Shown: positions 34,580 to 47,803 of the stretch, one piece after another
How the letters are laid out: each line of letters opens with the position of its first letter
Numbering within the stretch: the first letter of the stretch is position 1
Notes under the pieces: model-generated
Databases searched by the model: none
The model's input: only the letters and a program-made list of their open reading frames with translations
Told to the model about the DNA's origin: nothing
Position numbers and translations under genes: made by a program
Assembly: GCA_001695595.3 (NCBI GenBank)
Contig: MBPM02000200.1
Coordinates: 1 to 64,000, forward strand
Source of the DNA: Plasmopara viticola
Taxonomy: Eukaryota; Oomycota; Peronosporomycetes; Peronosporales; Peronosporaceae
Direction of reading: 5' to 3'
Length of the DNA: 64,000 bases

Positions 34580-37390
34580 TGCCATGGACGTCACCTCGAC
34601 TAGGAACGCTCGCACGTGGGAAAATCAGGATGCACATGAGCTTGTGGAGCATGGCCTAATATCAGGATTTTGAAATCGGCGAGACCGAGATGGAGCCCTG
34701 CACGTGCGCATTGGACCAAGCGACATGTAAGCGGAAGTCACGCAAGGCACTGGTGATCATCTAATTCGCGATAGTGGCATGCAGATGCCGTTGGCCCGGT
34801 CAGCGAATGGCGCTCATGAAGCATGGTTAAGGCTTGAAGAACACTTTGAGAAGAAAAGGTTGACCATCAAGCTCTTCCTTCGTCGACATAGTTTCGTCAC
34901 GACGATAAAAGATGGTGATGATGAAATAAGCACATCAGTCGAATCAACACGCTGGTGAAAAGCCTCGACGCAGTGCGTAGTCCGATCAGCGAGGACGACT
35001 TGTTAATCATGCTTTTTGCAAGTTCGAGCAAGTGACACTAGCTCTAAAATGCCGCGTTGATGTCAAGAGCCGACCTGCTGACGTGGGCGCTCAGTTGCCA
35101 CATAGAAATGAAACGCAATGAGCAAGGTGCAGGTACAAAAAATGTAAGCTTGCATGACGAGCGACAGCGAATAGCGCAATTACGACAGGCGCCGCTGACG
35201 AGTGCGCTTAGTTGCTGCAATAAACAAACACATGGACTGCCAGGTGTCTGGTGAAGATTTGCGAGAATGCGGAGCCGGCAGAGGCCGCAACGAATACGCG
35301 TCGCGTGCAATGAAGAATAATTGGCCGATTGTCTCTTCTTGGCTGACAGGGGAGCAAGATCACCAAGCTAAGTGACGAGTGGCTTGTGGAATCGTATGCG
35401 ACACAGCACATGACGTTTTCTTAAGACTACGTAAAGAAGTATAGAAAGATGGTGTCTTTGGTGGGCGTGTATCTGGCAAACGACGATGTGGCTCAGGCAG
35501 AGAAAGCTGATGCTAGTATGTTGTCGATAAGACACCGCGAGAAATCAAGAGAAATGTGCTTTGAACGCTTGATACATTCTCAAATTGTCACACGATCTAT
35601 GTTCGGTTGTTCGCTTCGCTAAGGATGTTGATCCTCTGACCTTCAAGACGGATGATGCTTTAAGAAAGTGATGATCCTTCACGAAGGCAACGAGTCTTAA
35701 GCTTAAGTTGTGTGCTCTTGAAAGAAAATGACTCCTTAAAACACGCATGACACCAAATGTTACTCTTGAGGCCAACACGACAAGCTCAAAGGATCGCAAA
35801 GTGGACCCATGTCCCTTAAACTTGGTCACACGAAACGTGCCCGTCCAAATGCCATCGTATCGACATAGCGTTGGTGGGCAGTGAGAGCCGTGTGACGCGA
35901 GCGCACTCGGCATGCAAATGTGAGTAAGCGAATTGCCAAAGTACTCCCATACCAAGAAATTGCTGAAAGTCATCGTAGTTGGTGCGGGTGGTCTCATGCA
36001 GACATTGACATTCAGTGGCAAGTGCAACTATGACAAGTCGACGGACGAGAACCCGAACATTTGTGCGGTATATTTGCTCCGGAACATGTCGAAAAAAATT
36101 AGCGTACTTGCTGACTTTGTTGAGCTCACAGAACGAAGAGCAGCAATTTTGTCAAGACATTGGAGTGGCATCGGTGGCGAATAGACGTCGGCGAGAAGGC
36201 CAAATTTTACGAGCGTCGTGATATTGTACAAAAGTCTTAGACTTTTTGTGCGCCTTAGCTAAACGGAGTCGCCAAGCGAATAGGCCGATACCGGCAGAAT
36301 GCGTTGAAACATGCTAATAAATCTAAATGACGGCTATATTGTTGCCTAATTATTTCCTCACAGGTGCTACCGTCGCCTCATCACATCTGGACTGATAAGA
36401 AACACTACTAACAGATCTGAAAATATCGAGTGCCATGCAGGTGTGCGACACATCAAGCTGGTCGCTCGTTCTTCAAGGTGTCATTGTCTTGTGTGTTCGA
36501 AGCACACAGATTAATGTCGTTTTAAGATATTAAAGCGATCGTGTACAACTGAGCCGTGATGTGCAGTTGATGGAAAACGTCTTCGGCAATGGGAGACATA
36601 GCAACATCAAAACCGAAATTGTTGTTCGAAACGATGAAGCGAATCGTGACTCGACGTGGCCTGGCGAGACGGATAGCAAAAAACGAATACACTATAATAG
36701 ATTTAGATTTTCCAAAAACGTCTTGGCAAACGTCACCAGCAAGCGCAATCACTGGAACAAAGTACGGAAGTCTCAAGGTTTAAGCGGCGGGGTATTTTTA
36801 AGGTCTACGAGAGATGCTTGCCGCTGCCCAATATTTCAAAGCGGCTGATGTTGTGGATTTAGTGAGAACATTGTTGACTAAGTTGATCAAATCTAGCAAC
36901 GCCATCAAGTGAAAGGAAGCGAGCATCTCACACATCAACATTCTCCGCAAATAAAAAACATGATCATTGGTTTCATTGGTTCGAAGGCGAAAGGCAATTG
37001 GGTGTTTTGTATTTTAAAAATATAAGTAATTGGGATAAAAGGGCTTAAAAAGGCGACTTGTAGTCAAAGATTCTCACGGAAGTACGGTGTCGACTATAAA
37101 AAAATCATTTGCATCGACAATCAAATTCACGTCGATTGGGAATCTGCTCAGTTTGGTGGCTTTAATTATATATTATGACGGCATTTTCGAATGGACTTTC
37201 AATTGAAGATATCTACTTGCTGCAGCCGAGCAGCTGCAATGACAAAGAGCACCTGAACTATGCCTGCCATATTTAACGCTCACTCGGCGGTCTACAACAG
37301 TTACAGTGGATGTCTACGTTCGCACTGGAATTAAAATCAGAGAAATGTGAGGCTAATTACCGCATTAACGTCTTTATAATTTCCGAGTTT
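34580..37390 (+). pseudogene. Copia-2 retroelement remnant, copy 2
   Basis: The domain order is as in 4430-7245: gag near 34580-35000, zinc-knuckle region near 35210-35270, and a protease motif near 35380-35420 that has lost its active-site triplet (LVESYATQHMTF). Integrase is at 35933-36184 (VIVVGAGGLMQTLTFSGKC), its C-terminal region at 36370-36780, and RT at about 36840-37370 (LLQPSSCNDKEHLNYACHI). Some places are less damaged than copy 1 (no 38-bp gag duplication), others more. It is inactive. Confidence 0.82.
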
Positions 37391-39430
37391 GTCGCTGGAT
37401 CTTGATCAGTGGCATAGCAAGGTTCGTGAGCTGGAAAACATACAGCAGGGCTGAATTAAAACCTCGCTTGCTGATGTCTGCAACAGATCATAGTCAGACA
37501 GAAATCGTCAACTGTAACGCACTGCACACTATGTGCGCCGAGGTGACATAGTCGTGGGCCGACAAGCTGTAAAAGTTAATCTTTGCCCAAAGCAGTGCGC
37601 TTCAATCAACAACAAACATGTTAATAATTTATGATATCCTAAAGTTATAGCTTCTAAAGAAAATTTTCTCGAAAAGGCTTTTATAAGGACCTTTTTTATG
37701 CTACCTGTTTTTCGAGTTTGGAGGCGACTAAATTTTACAAGACACCCGCCCAAAGTAAATGGCCGCAAATCGAGACAGGGTTTAAAATAATCAAAATAAG
37801 ATATAATTTAATTTTTCAAACCATTCACGGTCCTGGAAAGGCATCGCTGCACCCAACGTCGTTTGTGAAAAATCATTTCTTTGTTTTAATTCCGAGTCTC
37901 GCATAATCACTAAAGCGATGTCTTTGCGCTCGAGGTCGTTGGAGAGGTGCGCTCGGGTACCCATACGAGAGCTGAGAGTACCCATAGCCACCGCTGTATA
38001 GACATAAGGCCAAGGGACTGCGTATTAACAGCCAACCATGCCCAGAGCTTCTACGGAAGGGTAGTGATTTTTTGACGCAGCTTCTATACACTGCGCTAAG
38101 GCGGTCGGCGGTCAGTTTGACTGTGAAGCTGAAGGGTCACTTGGCCAAAGGAGTCCATTTTCTCTATAACGTTTTCAAGAGTCTGGGATAAGCCGTTGCC
38201 TAACTGCCACGATCGACCCCGCCATCGATCTTAAAAGCTTAACTAGGTCCCAAAAAACCGCTGCTCCTCGTGAAGAAGGCGCAAGGTCGAAGTGGGAGCA
38301 ATCTCGTCTGGTACCTCAATTGCTAGCGCCATTGGTACTTCCGTGTGATGGGCTTGCGTGCTCTCATTACTTCTTGTAGAGTGATTACGCTATTCCTTTC
38401 CACAAAGCTAGTGGCAGCCGCTGAGGCGAGTGCAACACTATTACCTGAAGGCCGCTGTGATCTGGAATTTATAGCAACTGGCGCTTTGTTAGTACGCCAA
38501 GGTCATTTCGACCAAGTCACTTTGTTAACTGCGCTCGAAGCTTGCGCCCCCACGACACTATGCCGATTCCAAGACATCTTAGAAACGAATTATATATGAT
38601 TTTTCTTTTGATAAAGTTGCATTCTTAGAACACGCACAAGACGTACATCGTCCAAGGTAGTTGTTTCTCGGGTTATAAGCCCCAAAGTTTACTCGATCCT
38701 AAGAATAGATACTCTGACTGATGACAATGCTAGTGAGTGCTTCCGTACTAGATGAAGGCCACATCTGCTATTAATATTTTAACGACCTCGACAGTCTAGA
38801 GAAGAGGTTAAATGCTGTGCTAGTAACACGCGCATAGTGCTGTAAGATGATACTGGAGCAATAGCTCCTTTTGAGCTAATTTCCAAGCAAATATGCAGCG
38901 CAATATTTGGCATCCTGAGACTTCTGTGCACGCAGAGCTCATATTAATAATGCTCTTCGCCATGGCTTGGATCGACGGAGTTGGCTATGCACATCTGTCC
39001 GGAAGGTCCTCCCTTTTCATATTGCGCCTGCTGTACAGAGAAGGAGTAGACCTCTCACGGAACGACGACTTGTGTCGGTACTCGCCTTCGGGCGAGCCTC
39101 ACTCACTGTTTTGGTAACTTCAGTGCCGAGAAATATACCGAGATATGTCGTCTTTGACTCACCCTTTTTCTTCTTGTCTTAATTTTCTGCGTAGGGCAAC
39201 CAAGTCTGATCCTTTTTACGATAGCCATGAAAAAAGTTATAATCCCGGAGACTTTCTGCATGGCCGATGGGTGTGACATGAGGTTTGATAGTTTTAAAGG
39301 CGTACCCGCGAGTAATGAGTTTATTATGACAGCCTTGGCATTGATTTATGGCTTCTACGCGTCCCTGCCGAAGCGACTTGTCGCCATATCCGTTGTGCGA
39401 GATTGTAGGTATCTATAATAACCCTGGCGT
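37390..39430 (+). other. Unrecognised degenerate block X, copy 2
   Basis: This is the twin of 7245-9260. Open pieces are at 38345-38599 (ALITSCRVITLFLSTKLVAAAEASATLL) and 38893-39117 (IDGVGYAHLSGRSSLFILRLLY). No family is recognised. The block ends at a deletion junction near 39462. Confidence 0.35.
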
Positions 39431-39461
39431 GGTAAAACGTTAGACGCTTGTTCCCCGCTGC

Positions 39462-39463
39462 GT
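39462..39463. other. Junction of a 1,019-bp deletion relative to copy 1
   Basis: CCCCGCTGCG of copy 1 position 9291 is joined here directly to TAACGTTCTGAG of position 10311. The missing piece includes the antisense effector N-terminal remnant. Little or no microhomology is seen at the junction. Confidence 0.8.
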
Positions 39464-40118
39464 AACGTTCTGAGATTGTGCTCTACATGGAATGACGAAA
39501 GCTCGGCACTGCTATCTGTAAAACTTTTTCCATGTTATGTGTTCTTATCACTTCCACCCGCTGTGTGTATAATTTATTTCCATCAAACTCTGATATACAC
39601 TTTTTTAACTCGCCGATTTGTGTAGATTGCTCAAGATAAGACCGAACTTGTACAGGATCATTTCTATAGTATTTGTAAATTGCTCAAGATCTGATAATTA
39701 ACCTGCCATACATTCTATTTACATGGAACAAATGTAGCTTGCATGCACCAGGATGCATGCGATAAGAATGCATATCATAGCAAAGTTTGTTTCATATTGC
39801 ACACGCGATGAAAAAATGATACTTTTATTACGCTGCTCGAGCTGGTGACCTGCGACGATTGAAAGGCACTATAGTATATCCAAGCCTTCCTGTCGAAAAA
39901 CCATGGGTGTCGCGGTAATGGATAAGGTACTCAGTGCAGAACTCGGGTGACAATGTACAATTTGACGCTTTATCAGTGTATAGTCTAGCGCATCTAGGGC
40001 CACAAGTTCTAATACGACGCTGCCTATTTCATTCTGAATTATTCGAGGATTTCCACCCGTAAAGGAAATATGGCTCCGATATATATACTAAAATTATAAT
40101 CGATAGTCTGTTCTGCGA

Positions 40119-40463
40119 CCAATGTTCATAATGTAATGTAATGTATTACGTTATCGCGTTGCCAAGTTATGCGCGTGCTAGGCTCAGTCCGGCTAGTCCA
40201 CGGCATAGAGTGGTGTCCGCATACGTCGGGTCTCGTTCGGCGGGCAGTGCATCCAGCACCGAGAACGTGAGGGTCTTCCGTTTTTTTTAGCTCTGACTTG
40301 GTAAGAGCCCAGGTGGCCTGGTGCTGGATACCGTCGCGTCGAGGGTGAGACTCGTTAGAGACCTGCAGATGCCCGAGAGCACCTGCCCGAAGCGCGCGAG
40401 TATTTAGCCCCCGCGCTTGTAAGGAGGGGGTCACCCCAATCCTTTCCGAGCTCCAATGTTCAT
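40119..40463 (-). mobile_element. SINE-like insertion upstream of effector 2 (copy 2 only)
   Basis: The element spans 40130-40452 in minus orientation, with tail AATGTAATGTAATGTATTACG on the left. It has 11-bp target repeats CCAATGTTCAT at 40119-40129 and 40453-40463. The empty site in copy 1 is at 10943-10953. It sits about 110 bp upstream of the effector 2 ATG, where it could alter transcription. Confidence 0.9.
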
Positions 40464-40561
40464 GTGCATAATTATAATAAGTTGAGACAAGGACTATATC
40501 GTATACTAGGTATCAAATTATCCCTATTTAATCATCTCAATTTTTTTTTCTTTCAGTGGAG

Positions 40562-41806
40562 ATGCGCGGCGCACACTACGTGGCAACTGCGCTTCTTGTC
40601 ACGGCCAGCAGCCGAATAGCTGCAGAACTTAACGAGACCAAGCCTCTGCAAACACCTGACAATGACTTTGTGGTATCCCGTGGTAGAGTTGATGAGACGT
40701 GGCCTCTTCAAGAAAGTCGTAGTCCACAGGACGCCTCGATGCTCCATGAAGAGCGCACGCCTTCAGTCTCAGGCAATTCTCAGGGAAACTTAAAGCGGTC
40801 TTTCATAGAAACGGTTGATTATATAAAAAAGGAGATAAATGACGTATTTGCGAAAGCTACGAAGCCAACCATAGACCAAGAAAATTTGATACCTCAGTCG
40901 GAGGCCAGTACCAGCAAGCGCCAACGCATCAACCCGACGCCTATAGATGAACAAGCATTGCCTGCTCTTCCAAAACCGGGAAATTACATGGTGGAATTGG
41001 CAGAAGATGTGCCATCTGTGCTAGCGGGCAGATGGAAGAGTGAAGCGCCGAAAGCTATCATAAGTAACGCTGCAAGGACTCTACTTTGGCACGACTTCCG
41101 ACCCAATCCTTCGGGCCCCTCTACGAGTGGCTTCCCCCCTCCTGATGTTCGACTTAATATCGACGAGATTGCTGAAGCGCTGGTTGATTCTAAAAGATTC
41201 AAAAGTCCTTACCGGGTGAGACGACAATCAGAAGCGCATTTTCTAAACTTGATTAAAGGTAATGCTAAATTTGCGCATCCCGCGACGGTGCATGGTAAAA
41301 GCATTTTTACAGATTGGACGTCTCCAACTACGGAAGGTCTCCACGTGTTTGAAAACTTTCCCGTCAGCGAAAAGGTTTTTGGAATGCACAGAGCATTCCT
41401 CAAAGCCTTCAACTTGCCATTTCACCAATATATCCAAGAGACGGCTGAGATGATGAAGTTAGTCGAGCACATGGACTCAAGTCCAAGCAATTATCGTATT
41501 GTCAACGCGTTTAAGAAAGTAGCAGAAAAACGGAACAATGTAATTTTGACACGGCTGGTGGACCCAGATTTGAAAAAGTTGCTAGGTTCTGGGTATCTAA
41601 CGTTGGAGGATAGTATGGAGAATATGCGGGACGCCTACATTGTAAAGTTGGTTATCATGTACGAGTTATTCTACGAATTTTGCCACATCCTCAAGGGTCC
41701 ATACCAAGAATTGCCTCATAAAGGTGACAGTAAAAACTGGATTTTCAAGCTTACCACTTTGAAGAGTGGCAGCAGCAAGGATCAGATTTCTCTCTCTCAT
41801 GGCTAA
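40562..41806 (+). CDS. Secreted EER-type effector candidate (effector 2)
   Basis: The protein has 414 residues from the ATG (MRGAHYVATALL). The in-frame GTG at 40556 is not used. It has the same parts as effector 1: a signal peptide to about residue 21, no RxLR (WPLQESRSPQ), HEER, a basic cluster SKRQR (one basic residue fewer than in effectors 1 and 3), one internal repeat, and a conserved C-terminus with AYIVKLVIMYELFYEF. By position it is the direct counterpart of effector 1, but by hand count it differs at 35 residues. This is more than effector 1 differs from effector 3. Changes are spread over the mature part, while the signal peptide is unchanged. This pattern fits exchange between non-counterpart genes, or faster change in this one. 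The frame is fully open. Confidence 0.85.
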   Translation: MRGAHYVATALLVTASSRIAAELNETKPLQTPDNDFVVSRGRVDETWPLQESRSPQDASMLHEERTPSVSGNSQGNLKRSFIETVDYIKKEINDVFAKATKPTIDQENLIPQSEASTSKRQRINPTPIDEQALPALPKPGNYMVELAEDVPSVLAGRWKSEAPKAIISNAARTLLWHDFRPNPSGPSTSGFPPPDVRLNIDEIAEALVDSKRFKSPYRVRRQSEAHFLNLIKGNAKFAHPATVHGKSIFTDWTSPTTEGLHVFENFPVSEKVFGMHRAFLKAFNLPFHQYIQETAEMMKLVEHMDSSPSNYRIVNAFKKVAEKRNNVILTRLVDPDLKKLLGSGYLTLEDSMENMRDAYIVKLVIMYELFYEFCHILKGPYQELPHKGDSKNWIFKLTTLKSGSSKDQISLSHG

Positions 41807-42007
41807 GACGTTACAACTATAAAACGTCACATTGATGGTCCCTGAAGCAACCGCGGTGTGATGATCGATACAGATTACGGAGTCAGTCGGTGAAGTAATT
41901 GGTAACGTAAAAAAATCGAGTGGATTACCGAGTCCGACAAAAAACATTAGTGAGATGGATATCCACGCGCCTCGCAGCATTATCTTTTTTAATACATTTT
42001 GCATTGG

Positions 42008-42816
42008 TTTGTTGTTTGGGAAAATTGCAAAATGTGATACAAATCGAAAGTTCTCGCATAAGGTTATACAAATGTTTAAAACAGTTCCAAAATTTTTGGC
42101 AGTGTCTGATCCCTCATGTAAAATACGAGTTTTGGCTCACATGGCTGCAAAGTGATGGCTACAAAGAGTGTCTAGCTCACAGTCGATACAGCCGGTGCCC
42201 ATAGAACTGTGAAAGCGACCAGCCGGTTTACAGTGTGATCAGATTGACGACCAGTATGCTAAGTACTAGAAGTCGGGTGCCCTTCTGATAGCGGTTCGAT
42301 GAGTGCACTGACGCGTCGGCGCATTGTGTCCAGAACCAAATATCACAGCGGCCCAGGCATACTGAGAGATATCGTATCACAGAGTAAGAATGAACTTTTT
42401 TATTGTAAGTCTGCTTGATTGCACAACTCCACAAAGAGTCATAGAGAGTGCGCACGACATGTTGTGACGAACCACGCACACCCAGTTCCGTCGCTCAGAC
42501 ACTTCAAACGACTAAATGTACCGCCCCTAGTTGCGACATACACTCTACTCCCTTCTCCAACCGCGATGCCCTTGATGGCGTCTACTGCGGTTTCTCCAGT
42601 ATCGCAGCGCTGCGCCTTCAAGGCATCGACTTCTCCGTGTTCGCTCATCACAGAGACTGCGATACTCGAGTAATTGTTGGGTTTGTGTGATGAAAATCAC
42701 CTCTCCACATATTTTACATGATGGATCAGACACTGCTGAACTTTTGGAACGGTTTTAAATATTTGTATCAGAACTTTCGATTTGTATCAAATTTTGCAAT
42801 TTTCCCTTTGTTGTTT
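42008..42816. mobile_element. MULE-type MITE downstream of effector 2
   Basis: The element (42018-42806) has the same inverted ends as the one at 12844-13625 and the same 10-bp flanking repeat TTTGTTGTTT (42008-42017 and 42807-42816). It was therefore present before the large duplication. The 70-codon inner frame at 42439-42651 is also open here, with a few substitutions. Confidence 0.85.
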
Positions 42817-43029
42817 CTTTGTCGCTTTTCTGTACGTACGACATGAAATTTCTGTGATTAACTTCTATATAAAGATGCTACCTCTCTGAGCTATACGTGA
42901 GACCATGACATTGGGAAGTTGTCATGGTATCAGCACGATCTTGATATTTGTTCGTAGCCACACTATAAATCGCAGAGTGCGAGTCTAGCCGCTTAAGAAT
43001 TATTTATAACCACATCGCAGGTAAATATT

Positions 43030-44375
43030 ATGGATTAGAAGCACACCCTTCGAAAGGAACGACAACACTACAAGCTAAACCTTATAGGATGATTTAATTC
43101 ACGATGTAGGCCTACCGCAAACGTTTGACAATATCATGCAAAACTAGGTCTTCATCCCCCAACAACTCCGAATTAATAATGCCTTAACTCATATTGTATA
43201 CCAGAATCGTAAAATATTATAGAGTTTTCGCGTTACTTAGACTTGAGTTACTTTTCCGTCTGATTGAGACAATTAAGCATCTTTGGCGTCGTTCGTGGTT
43301 ACTGGTCGAATAGCAGGCTGAATATCTAGTAAGGCGCCGCGTGGATTACTTCACCTATGCATGCTGGGACCTTGTGTACTGTAGCCGTCCAATTTTCGGG
43401 TTATTCACTACTGTAAGGTGTCATTTTACTCGCGCAAGTACAAAAGGTATTGACTTGATGTACATGCTTTTGTCGTTTGCTCTTCTTACAAGTCGAACAA
43501 CAACGCTCCGACTTGCTGTTACGTCGACCCACGAATTCAGCAGCGTTAGTTACGAAAAAGTCTGAAGGCGCTAGTCGAAAATTCTGCTGCGTTAACGTTT
43601 CATGCAGTATTTTCCATAAAACGATCGGCACACGTCTCCCATATTATGTGTCACACCAACATGCGACTCGCTCTGACATGCTTGACTACTCAATTTATAA
43701 GGCGTCAGATCAATTCGCCACTTGCTTAGATGACTACAAGAAGCACCAATGCTGGCACTTAGAGCTGCATTCAAAAATCGTGGCGATCGATGATCGGTCG
43801 TGGTCCGGGTATGAGGGAGGTTGTGGGTCATACGAGATGGCGTGAGTGATGAAACGCCTAAGTCATTTCTGCGTTGGACAACCTATAAGCAAATGACTAC
43901 TCGTTGAATGCCACTCTGTGGGAGCCTTGGTATCCTCATTATTGCTTCATCTTCATCCTTGAATCGGAAAGTCGCTGATTTCATCGGCAGGGTTTCACAT
44001 GGCTCTGACAATGGTAGTCTGCCTAATGCTGTGGCGCATATTTGTGTCGTTTCCTTAAATCAAAAGTACACTTGTTATTACATTTTCAAAACTGTTTCGA
44101 ATAACTTGAGAATTTCTCCATCCTGAACGTCTTTTTTTACCTTGATGGGCGGCTTAGAACTTAATTTTTTTTTTGCTTCGTAGCGTCCGAAAAGAGCGTT
44201 TAGTTGTCTATGAGTCACGTATATCTTAAAGAGCTCTCGTAGTCGCCATCTCAGAAATTGCGCCACCAGCCACCGCGATATCAATGTCATATATTTGCAA
44301 AGGCGACTCGACGCGGCCTGGAGAGACTGAACCCAAAATTGAAAACACAACAATAGAATTAAATTTCCAAAAAAA
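43030..44375 (-). pseudogene. Antisense decayed effector, module C copy 2
   Basis: This is the twin of 13850-15190. On the minus strand SKWRIDLTP is near 43720, NAAEFVGRRN near 43540, and the AYIVN-type stretch near 43095. The N-terminal frame is different from copy 1 because of a small difference near 44180. Stops and shifts prevent translation. Confidence 0.68.
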
Positions 44376-44559
44376 AGTCTAGGCAATCATCACCTCGAGC
44401 GCAGTCTTTGGAGTAAGCTACGAAAGTCTCACGATTTAGTGGCAGGGTCGTCGGTAAGGACCGGATGATATGCTCGCCGCTGCGCAAGTATTTGAAGCGG
44501 CTGGTGTTGTGGTTCCAGAAAGAAAAATGCTAACCAAGTTCAAGTCAGCAATAAAATCC

Positions 44560-45050
44560 AGTAACGCGGCCAAGTGAAAGGAAGCGCGCAGCTCACAAAT
44601 CGACTTTTTTTGCAAAAGACATGATCATTGGTTCAGTTGATTAGGCGATTGGGTGATTCGTATTTAGGAGATGAGATTAAGCGATTCAAGGAGCGTCTTG
44701 GAGCAGAAAAAATCACCGGATGCGGCGTCGACCATAAAAAATGTTGCGCCGACAGTCCAATACACGTTGATTGAGAAGATCCTGTCAGGTGGCCAGGTAC
44801 AACCCGACAATGCTTTAAAATCTTGTTTTGCCGGCATTTACGAATGTACTATTTATATGAGATATCTACTTGGTGGCTGATTTATCGAAGAGCACCTGGA
44901 CTATGCCTGCCATACTAAACGATCATTCAGCGGTCTACAGCAGTTATGTGAATGTGAAGCGACATCATTGCTAGTTTCGCGCTGGACTTAAAATTGGAGA
45001 AGTGTTTAGCCAAATACTGCATCTACGTCTCTAGAATTTTCAACTTTGTC
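44560..45050 (+). pseudogene. Copia-2 reverse transcriptase fragment, module C copy 2
   Basis: This is the twin of 15370-15860, with AASTIKNVAPTVQYTL followed by EEHLDYACHTKRSFSGLQQL across a stop. Only this part of the element is recognisable here. Confidence 0.62.
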
Positions 45051-45079
45051 GCTGGATCTAGAAATTATATGTTTCAGCC

Positions 45080-46175
45080 CTGCTGCTTGTTCTCCGGCTG
45101 GTAGAGATCGAGAAAAAGCAGGACTGAACTTAAACCTCCCTCACTGACGTCTGCATCAGACCATCGTCAGACGGAATTGGTCAACTTTGTTGCACCGCGC
45201 ACTATGTTCGCAGAGGCGTGGGTGACAAGCTGTGAAAGTTCAAGTATGCCCTCAACAGTGCGCTTCACACATCAACAAACTTCAAACCTTTTATGTAAAT
45301 GTATTATAACATCGAAAAGTTTCTCATGTTCTCTGAAGCGCAAATGCTTCGAAAGTTTGTGGGGAAGGGGCTCGGAGAAAACTCTCTCCAAAAGCTCTCA
45401 AATGCATGGCTATGAAAACACTTTCAGCATTCGTATGGGCCCCAAAGCACAACTTCCAAACGAGTTCGATGTTTGAAGAGGTTACAGGGTCATACAGGAC
45501 TCGAAATGACGCCTCACATCAATGTTGGGTGTGACGATGCCTTTCCGGGACCGTGAGTGTTCCCGTACTAGATGAAGGCGACGTCTGCTTCCAGGACTTT
45601 TACGACTCCGAGTGAAATCGTAGGAACAGAGGTTGAATGGAATGCGTATAACACGCGCATAGTTACCGTAAGGGCATGCTGGAGCAATAGCTTCTATCGA
45701 ACCAAATTCCGATCAAATTTGCTACGCAAGAATTGGCTACCTGAGACCATTCGGCGCGCAAAGCTGAAAAGCATAATGCTCGGCGCCCTGGCTTGTATGA
45801 CTATAATAGCTCACGTCACGACGACTTGTGTCGGCACCCGCCTTCAGGCGACTTCATTACTTAGGAAATGTACCGAGGATTGTCGTCATTGACCTCACCC
45901 TTCTGTATCCAAATTTATGTTTTGCGGCCAAATCAGCAAGGGCAAACCAAGTCTGATCTTTGCCCACAAAAAACCTATCAAGTTTTGGGGCCTTTTGCAT
46001 GGCCGAAGTGTCTACTAAGGCTTAACAGTTATAGAGGCGTGCCCACGAGCGATGATATTCTTATGGCAGCATTAGCATCGGTTCAAGACTTCTTCGCGGT
46101 CAAACTGAGGTGAGTAGTTGCTTTTTACGTTGCTCGAGCGCGGCAATGTCTATGATGTACCTGGCAAGGTAAAAG
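45080..46175 (+). other. Unrecognised degenerate block X, module C copy 2
   Basis: This is the twin of 15890-16985. It has short open pieces at 45177-45476 and 45572-45892. No family is recognised. Confidence 0.33.
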
Positions 46176-46189
46176 GGTAGAGGTCCGTT

Positions 46190-47803
46190 CCCCGCTTCGG
46201 TGGGATGATCATTCGTTGCCATAGCAGCTTTCTATCGCTGCCAATGTTACAATCGCAGCCTATACCTATGGAGGTGCAGTATTTTTGGTGGTGCAGCCTA
46301 TGTTTGTCACAGATTGAGAATAAGCTACAAAGGATGATATTGGTGCGGTAGCAACTATAGGAGCCAAACCGATCGTTTTTGATGATGGGTTGGTCATCGT
46401 GTATCACCCGGCCGACCGACAGCACCTATTTGCTCTTCGTTTAATCTGCTAATAACTCCAAAATGATGCAAAGTATACTCAGCGTAAGGGCCGTCACAAA
46501 AAGTCGAGCTTGTGGTGAAACCGGCTTACAATTTTGACAAAGAATCCCTGTCTTAAACAAAGGTTCTGATTTGGTGCGTGTACAAAATTGTAGGTAAAAT
46601 AGATGTCAAATAAATCGGTATATAAAGTGTTTTTATAGCACACGTCAATCGAGGATAACTCACCGGAAGGTCGTAGATTATTCTGCACGCCTCCACCGCG
46701 ATGTGGCCTCATCACAGCATATATACTAAGCCATTATGAACTGTTTAAAGGTCTAGCATACTTCATTTCATGTGCCGTTAAATACCAAAATACGCGCTTA
46801 TCTGTTTGTATGGAGCGAAGCATTCGACTTTAAAAATGCAGTTTTTGTCTTTGCTCTTGCTACATTAATAAGCAGCTTTGAGTGCTAATAAACACAACAC
46901 GATGAGCTATACCTCAGCGTGTAATACCGAAATCGATGGAACTCGACAAGAATCAGTGAGTTGAATTTTACACACTATCTACATCTAGTACGAATGTTTT
47001 CTCCATCCTTTGCGTTTCAGTCGTGTCCTTGATGGTCTATAAAAACCTTCCGAGAGACCAGGTGGGCAGAGGCATGCACTCTATATCGCTTGGATAGAGC
47101 GTTAAGAAATCTTTTGGGGATGATTAACTATATATTTTTCTCGTAGTCAACAACTCATCCATTGTGCCGACGTCTGGTCGAAGTCCGCAACTAATTGTCG
47201 GATGAACGCTACGAGAAGCGTTGTAACGTCCCTAATTTATGCCACGCAAACGATGACGAAAGCTCGGCACTGCTATTTTTAAAACGTTTTCCATGGTAAA
47301 ATGCTGTGTGCTTTATCTTTTCCACTTGTTGTGCGGACAGTTTCGTTTCCTAGTGTCCCCTTTAACTTCGCCAATTTGCTTAAATGATTAGACTACACAC
47401 ATACATTTAATCCTCAAAGAACAAATGTTGTTTGCATGCGTCAAGATGCATGCGATAAAATGCTAATAATGTAAAGTCGGTTTCTGCATCACACACACTA
47501 TCAGTAGCGTCGAAAAGAGACAGTTTTATCACGCTGCCTGCGCTGACGATCTGTGTGACGATTAGGAAGCACCCCAGCCAAAAACTCATGGGTATTGTGG
47601 GTACGATTACCCGGTGCAGCACCCGGGTGACAATGCCACTGCGGCACAGTTTGACGATTCTTCAGTGTAATATGTGCTTGTCTTTTCCTTTGCGTCTAGC
47701 GCATCTAGGGCTACAAGATCTAATACAACGCTGTTGATTTATTTTTTTATACTGCGGCGAGGCACTTTGAGCAAGACTTTAGCACTATTCGAGAATTTTC
47801 ACC
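46190..47803. other. Upstream region of effector 3, before the SINE
   Basis: This is nearly identical to 17000-18600. It holds an antisense effector N-terminal trace at about 47000-47230 and otherwise nothing I recognise. Confidence 0.45.
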
